From UMGS1322 sp900550765 (GTDB taxonomy: Bacteria; Bacillota; Clostridia; Christensenellales; QALW01), in the NCBI GenBank assembly GCA_958448705.1, contig CAUDEY010000003.1, positions 81,887-145,886 on the forward strand: a DNA stretch of 64,000 nt, read 5' to 3'. The notes below the pieces were generated by a model that was not told where the DNA came from, did not search any database, and saw only the letters and a program-made list of their open reading frames with translations. Below, in pieces: positions 59,898 to 64,000 of the stretch (position 1 is the first letter of the stretch; the number at the start of each line of letters is the position of its first letter). The position numbers were made by a program, and so were the translations under genes.

Positions 59898-60964
59898 ACA
59901 CGCAGCAGTGCGTCGCCAAACCATATCACGATCATATTGACCACATTGAGAAACATAAAGACGATCCAGCCTATGACATATAGGGCTGTTCCGCCGCTCT
60001 TCTGCTTAGGCATAAGGCGGGGATATTTCAAATCGCTTACAAAATAGGCCTGGTAGTTATGCATATTTTTATGCCGTGTATATTTGATAAACAGCATAAG
60101 ACCAATGGCTAAAAGCGCAGGGCTGATAAAAAATACCACCATCATATACGCCAAGGGATTTTCCTCTACAAAAGCGAGATACTGGCTATATACCGGACCA
60201 TAGCTGATTCCTACGGAAAACAGATTCATAAAGAAATGGATCACCGCTCCGGCTAAAAGCGAATCGCTGACGGTGACAACCGTTCCTAAAAGAATGCCAA
60301 TCAAAAAAGCATAGACCAGCTGCTGCAGATTTCCGTGCATCACAGCAAAGACTACGGAAGAAAGCACCACGGCCGCAATTACGGAAATACGTTCAAAAGC
60401 CCTCAGGACAAAGCCGCGGAAAAAAAGTTCCTCACAAATAGCCGGCAATCCGGCAACAATCACGATCTGAAACAACAACTGTGTAAGATCCGTGGCTCCT
60501 TCACTCATTCCCAGATCCGCCGGTTCTCCCATAAAAATGCTCAGGATCTGCACAAAAATCCCATTTAAATGCTGGCACAGAAAAAACGCGCCCATACTGA
60601 CCAGCAGCAATAAACCGATCTGTACAGCATCAATCCCTTTTTTCAGCCGTACGGTAGTACGCAGATCCTTCCGACAGACCATCAGCATAAACAACGGTAT
60701 ACTGACCACCATGATCAATTGTGAGCATACATAATTAAACATCGTATACCCAAACTGTGTTCTAAATGCACCTATAAGCAGCAGCATTCCCAACAGCATA
60801 CTGGCAATAACACCCAATATCTGCATAGAGGCTGCGCCGATCATCGCCTGCCATTTGGTTGGAAAACGCTTATCGTCATAAGCCGCAGCCATCCGAGGCG
60901 GGAGGCTTTCCAGCGATGCTTCTGCCTGCGGAGAGAACTCCGTGTGAATAGTTTCGTTCTGCAT
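59894..60964 (-). CDS. CPBP family intramembrane metalloprotease
   Basis: A 356-residue membrane protein with about eight hydrophobic segments and the CPBP (type II CAAX processing) motifs: EELFFRGF (Glu pair and Arg), HGN in the segment FAVMHGNLQQ, and the final HFFMN. Such proteases cut membrane substrates or act as chaperones of membrane proteins. It is between apgM and rlmH with a 4-bp overlap to rlmH. Substrate unknown. Confidence 0.92.
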   Translation of the reverse strand: MQNETIHTEFSPQAEASLESLPPRMAAAYDDKRFPTKWQAMIGAASMQILGVIASMLLGMLLLIGAFRTQFGYTMFNYVCSQLIMVVSIPLFMLMVCRKDLRTTVRLKKGIDAVQIGLLLLVSMGAFFLCQHLNGIFVQILSIFMGEPADLGMSEGATDLTQLLFQIVIVAGLPAICEELFFRGFVLRAFERISVIAAVVLSSVVFAVMHGNLQQLVYAFLIGILLGTVVTVSDSLLAGAVIHFFMNLFSVGISYGPVYSQYLAFVEENPLAYMMVVFFISPALLAIGLMLFIKYTRHKNMHNYQAYFVSDLKYPRLMPKQKSGGTALYVIGWIVFMFLNVVNMIVIWFGDALLRV

Positions 60965-60981
60965 AGAACCTCCTAAAAAAT

Positions 60982-62190
60982 TTATTCTTTAAAAAATCTT
61001 CCTAAAAGATCAAATCCGGGATCTTGTATAACGCCGGTCCTTTCCGCCGCCTCTTCACAGAAACACTCTACCCCGCTATCTTTTTCCGCATTGCTGTAAT
61101 AAATAGCATAAGGTACCGGTGCACTGGAATGCGAACCCGTAGATACCGGCGTAGGATGATCAGGCATAATCAAAATGCCATATTCTTCTCCGCGGGCGCG
61201 CAGACCGTTTATCACAAAAGAAAGCACAGTATCCAGCATTTCAATGGATTGCACCTTCCGCTTTACCTCATGCCGATGTCCGCATTCATCCGGTGCTTCA
61301 AAATGTAGATAGCAAAAATCACAACCCTCGTCATAAGCCGTAAGCGCAGCTTTTGCCTTTCCCATAAAATTAGTTTCCAGCGTACCGGTCGCTCCCGCAA
61401 CATCATAAGTTTCCATCCCCGCAAGGCGCGCAATCCCGCGAACAAGATCCACCGCTGTCACTGCCGCTCCCTTTTTACCGTATTTTTGGGCAAAGGAAGA
61501 AAGACCCGGCTTGCTGCCCGCTCCCCAGAACCAGCAGGTATTTGCCATACGTTTTCCCTGCTGCCTGCGTTTGAGATTAACCGGATGCTTAGAAAGAATT
61601 TCATAGCTTTTTTTCATTAATTGCAATAAAAGCGGGCCGCAGGAACCAGAAGGAAGATACTCTTTTACCTTTTTTCCGGTAATATCATGCGGCGGCGTCA
61701 GCTTTCCTTCCATACTGCCGCCGTGCAGGATCAATATATGCCGGTAGGAAACGCCGGCATAAAATTCCATATTTGCATCGGCGAAAGCTTCATTCAGCGC
61801 CTCGATCAGCTCGGCAGCCTCCTCGGTGGTAATCTCATCACTGCTGTAATCCACCATCGTTTTTTCCTCATAGGCCTCCTCCTCCGAAACACAGGCAAGA
61901 TTGCACCGAAAGGCAATATCCTGTTCGCCCATCTGAATGCCCATTGCTGCAGCCTCCAGCGGTGCGCGGCCGGTCAGATATTTTCTAGGATCATAGCCCA
62001 TAACCGCAAGGTTCCCTACATCACTGCCGCCCTTGCAGCCCTCAGGTGTAATATTACACATTCCAACTTCACCGCGGCGGGCTAAAAAATCCATCAGCGG
62101 CTTTTTGGCACACGCCATCGGCGTTTTTCCGCCAAGCTCTGCTACCGGCAAATCGGCCATTCCATCCCCTAACAAAACCAAATATTTCAT
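60982..62190 (-). CDS. apgM: 2,3-bisphosphoglycerate-independent phosphoglycerate mutase (ApgM type)
   Basis: Interconverts 3- and 2-phosphoglycerate in glycolysis. The 402 residues show the alkaline-phosphatase-fold metal blocks: VLLGDGMAD, GGSDVGNLAVMGYDP (nucleophile Ser), HFEAPDECGH, and MPDHPTPVSTGSHSS. This is the archaeal-type enzyme also common in Clostridia. AAGGAG lies before the ATG. First gene of apgM-CPBP-rlmH-M14-like-tadA; a TATAAT box lies upstream near 62285. Confidence 0.93.
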   Translation of the reverse strand: MKYLVLLGDGMADLPVAELGGKTPMACAKKPLMDFLARRGEVGMCNITPEGCKGGSDVGNLAVMGYDPRKYLTGRAPLEAAAMGIQMGEQDIAFRCNLACVSEEEAYEEKTMVDYSSDEITTEEAAELIEALNEAFADANMEFYAGVSYRHILILHGGSMEGKLTPPHDITGKKVKEYLPSGSCGPLLLQLMKKSYEILSKHPVNLKRRQQGKRMANTCWFWGAGSKPGLSSFAQKYGKKGAAVTAVDLVRGIARLAGMETYDVAGATGTLETNFMGKAKAALTAYDEGCDFCYLHFEAPDECGHRHEVKRKVQSIEMLDTVLSFVINGLRARGEEYGILIMPDHPTPVSTGSHSSAPVPYAIYYSNAEKDSGVECFCEEAAERTGVIQDPGFDLLGRFFKE

Positions 62191-62324
62191 ACAATCTCCT
62201 TATTTCATGCCTGAACACGCTTAAAAATTTTTACTGCAGCAAAAATAGCCGCTGAATATTTTGATCCAATAAACGGTAAAATTATTATAACATATTCGTT
62301 TCCATTTTGCACGATATTTTTAAG

Positions 62325-62353
62325 TTGACAACCTTACTTTTTTATCTTATACT
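62325..62353 (+). promoter_or_regulatory. rho promoter
   Basis: Perfect TTGACA (62325-62330) and TATACT (62348-62353), 17-bp spacer, with a leader of about 62 nt. Confidence 0.8.
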
Positions 62354-62422
62354 TTATTTTGCATTTTTAGCATATACTGATTTTGTACCCATCGCAAAAT
62401 ACTATCCAAGAAGGACGATATC

Positions 62423-63766
62423 ATGAATACTGTTGATTTTTCAGCAATGAAGCTTGCTGAGCTAAAAGAGTTTGCCGCCATGGCGGGCGTAGCCTTACCT
62501 TCGGGCGCCCGAAAAGCGGAAATCGTAGCCATGCTCGAAAAGCTTCAAAACGAAGCGGAAAGAGAAGAAAAAAAAGTTCCGGAGCCCCTACTGGACGCCA
62601 AGGTAAACCCAGCGGTACCCGATATTTTAAGCAGCGGCGGCTGCGGGGACTGCTGCGGCGTGCTGGAAATTCATCCTGACGGATACGGATTCCTCCGCTG
62701 CGGTCCCTTTGCCTTTGCCAAAAAAGGTATCCAGCGTGATGTCTACGTTTCCATTGCACAAATCCGCCGATTCAATCTGCGTACAGGTGATAAAATCACC
62801 GGAAAAACAAGACCGCTGCGGGAAAATGAAAAATATGCCGCCCTTCTGTATGTAATTTCGGTCAATGATGAAAATCCCGATATCGCCGCCAAGCGCACAC
62901 GCTTTGAAGATTTAATCCCTATTTATCCTGACAAACGCCTGACGCTGGAAAACACCTCTAATGATTTGGCGCTAAGGCTGATTGATTTGATCGCGCCTAT
63001 CGGCAAAGGGCAGCGCAGCATGATTGTAGCACAGCCCAAAAGCGGCAAGACCATCCTGTTAAAAAAGATCGCCTGTGCCATCAGTGAAAATTATCCGGAA
63101 ATCGAGCTGATCGTGCTGCTGATTGACGAACGCCCGGAAGAAGTTACTGACATGCAGCGCTCTATTCAGGGCGAAGTGATTTATTCTACCTTTGATGAAA
63201 TGCCCGAAAATCATGTACGAACCTCAGAACTCGTTCTGGAACGTGCACAACGCTTAGTGGAGCACGGAAAAGATGTCGTCATTTTATTAGACAGCATTAC
63301 CCGGCTTGCCCGGGCATATAACCTCACCATATCGCCTACCGGGCGTACCCTTTCCGGCGGTATCGATCCCGGAGCACTGTACAAACCGAAAAAATTCTTC
63401 GGTTCTGCAAGAAATATTGAAAACGGCGGCAGCCTTACTATTTTAGCTACCGCTTTAGTGGAGACCGGTTCTAAAATGGACGATATTATCTTTGAGGAAT
63501 TCAAAGGTACCGGCAACAGCGAACTGCATCTTGACCGCAAGCTTTCGGAAAAGCGGATTTTTCCCGCAGTGGATATCAATAAATCCGGCACCCGCCGCGA
63601 AGAATTGCTGCTGTCTAAAGAAGAGCTTGAAGGCATCTGGACGATTCGCAAAATTCTCTCCAGCGCAAACAGTGAACACGCCGCGGAAAAGCTGCTTTCC
63701 ATGCTTGCCGCCTCCAAAAACAACACCGAGTTTTTAAATAATATCAAAAAAAGCATCAAAAAGTAG
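62423..63766 (+). CDS. rho: Transcription termination factor Rho
   Basis: Hexameric RNA-dependent helicase that ends transcription. The 447 residues have the N-terminal Rho-N SAP-like helix (MKLAELKEFAAMAGV), an OB-fold RNA site (GVLEIHPDGYGFLR), Walker A AQPKSGKT, Walker B DVVILLDSITRLARAYN, the Q-loop and the secondary site (KFFGSARNIENGGSLTI). In many Bacillota rpmE follows; no L31 gene is seen in the 230 bp after the stop. Confidence 0.97.
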   Translation: MNTVDFSAMKLAELKEFAAMAGVALPSGARKAEIVAMLEKLQNEAEREEKKVPEPLLDAKVNPAVPDILSSGGCGDCCGVLEIHPDGYGFLRCGPFAFAKKGIQRDVYVSIAQIRRFNLRTGDKITGKTRPLRENEKYAALLYVISVNDENPDIAAKRTRFEDLIPIYPDKRLTLENTSNDLALRLIDLIAPIGKGQRSMIVAQPKSGKTILLKKIACAISENYPEIELIVLLIDERPEEVTDMQRSIQGEVIYSTFDEMPENHVRTSELVLERAQRLVEHGKDVVILLDSITRLARAYNLTISPTGRTLSGGIDPGALYKPKKFFGSARNIENGGSLTILATALVETGSKMDDIIFEEFKGTGNSELHLDRKLSEKRIFPAVDINKSGTRREELLLSKEELEGIWTIRKILSSANSEHAAEKLLSMLAASKNNTEFLNNIKKSIKK

Positions 63767-63939
63767 GGTTTTTAACGATCCGTACCGGCAGGTATTGGAT
63801 TTTATGAAACGCTTTCTTACCGCAATCTTTTTTACAGGAAAAAAGATCGATTATATATAAAAAAGCCTCTTCTAAAATGGCAGGGGAGCATAAAGAAGTA
63901 TTGCAAAAATACTGACCTATGCCAAGTGAACGGGAAATA
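63767..63939. other. Noncoding tail after rho
   Basis: About 170 bp between the rho stop and the long terminator. It has an AT-rich stretch and a possible 18-codon peptide from ATG at 63804; no ribosome-binding site, no recognised gene. It may hold the 3' end of the rho transcript. Confidence 0.4.
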
Positions 63940-63985
63940 AGAAAACTCTATGTGAATGGACGAACCATTTGCATAGAGGTTTTCT
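63940..63985 (+). terminator. Long imperfect terminator at window end
   Basis: A stem of about 20 bp (GAAAACTCTATGTGAATGG with CCATTTGCATAGAGGTTTTC, a few mismatches and wobble pairs) followed by a T-rich run. Probably ends the rho transcript; could also serve a gene to the right. Confidence 0.75.
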
Positions 63986-64000
63986 TTTGCTTCTTAAAAT

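Noticed and set aside
63767..64000. Possible rpmE (L31) after rho
   Set aside because: No L31-like frame in either direction; only a short peptide and a terminator.
1..64000. CRISPR arrays, tRNA, rRNA, prophage or insertion sequences
   Set aside because: No regularly spaced repeats, no cloverleaf or rRNA sequence, and no transposase, integrase or phage structural genes were recognised by eye.

Overview
The window looks like a chromosomal segment of an anaerobic, low-to-middle GC Bacillota, most likely class Clostridia. The signs are HrcA/CIRCE control of groESL, an oxygen-sensitive class III ribonucleotide reductase (nrdDG) as the only ribonucleotide reductase seen, the rnpA-yidD-yidC-jag block beside rpmH and dnaA, KhpB/Jag, RqcP, a type III pantothenate kinase, an energy-coupling-factor transporter module and a DUF5711-CvpA pair. 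It also has glutaminyl-tRNA synthetase and HtpG, which only some Clostridia carry. I cannot place it to family. No rRNA, tRNA, CRISPR array, prophage or intact insertion sequence was recognised. Nearly all of the window is ordinary chromosome.

Layout. 0-5.3 kb: small membrane protein, groESL, a beta-propeller-like protein, a metallophosphoesterase and an aldose-epimerase-like protein. 5.5-8.2 kb: a short surface-glycan operon (polyprenyl-phosphate sugar transferase and glycosyltransferase) and a GDPD-family phosphodiesterase. 8.2-12.7 kb: the deoxynucleotide operon nrdD-nrdG-dut, divergent from a Crp/Fnr regulator and thiamine pyrophosphokinase; the divergent region holds an FNR-like palindrome and two NrdR-like boxes. 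12.8-16.2 kb: SGNH hydrolase, a DUF1836 regulator, and a sigma-factor gene broken by an in-frame stop. 16.4-26.2 kb: the origin region, with jag, yidC, yidD, rnpA and rpmH to the left and dnaA to the right of a DnaA-box-bearing spacer. dnaA is followed by a GT-C-like membrane protein rather than dnaN, then panT-like, coaX and htpG.

26.3-39.5 kb: glnS divergent from yqeY, an orphan membrane protein, two small enzyme genes, then a long leftward operon (sugar isomerase, tcdA, SDR reductase, prmA, rarA, ecfA1, ecfA2, ecfT, truA) mixing tRNA/ribosome/EF-P modification with the ECF transporter energising module. 39.7-43.3 kb: a MarR regulator and a 1058-residue ABC ATPase-permease fusion. 43.6-56.3 kb: leftward genes for an SPFH/RHH pair, several membrane-anchored beta-propeller proteins, CvpA, a secreted GH99/GH71-like glycosidase with duplicated carbohydrate-binding modules, a PIN-TRAM protein, RadA, IspDF and RqcP. 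56.5-63.8 kb: CDF transporter, the operon apgM-CPBP protease-rlmH-M14-like lipoprotein-tadA, and rho.

Functional links. The ECF module (ecfA1A2T) probably energises the pantothenate S-component encoded beside coaX. nrdDG plus dut form one dNTP-supply unit whose neighbour may encode its activator. glnS and yqeY face each other across a shared promoter region. No clear undescribed multi-gene system was found. The best leads are the candidate Crp/Fnr-nrdDG circuit, the disrupted sigma gene, an M14-peptidase relative that has lost its zinc ligands, the glnS/yqeY pairing and the unusual dnaA neighbourhood.
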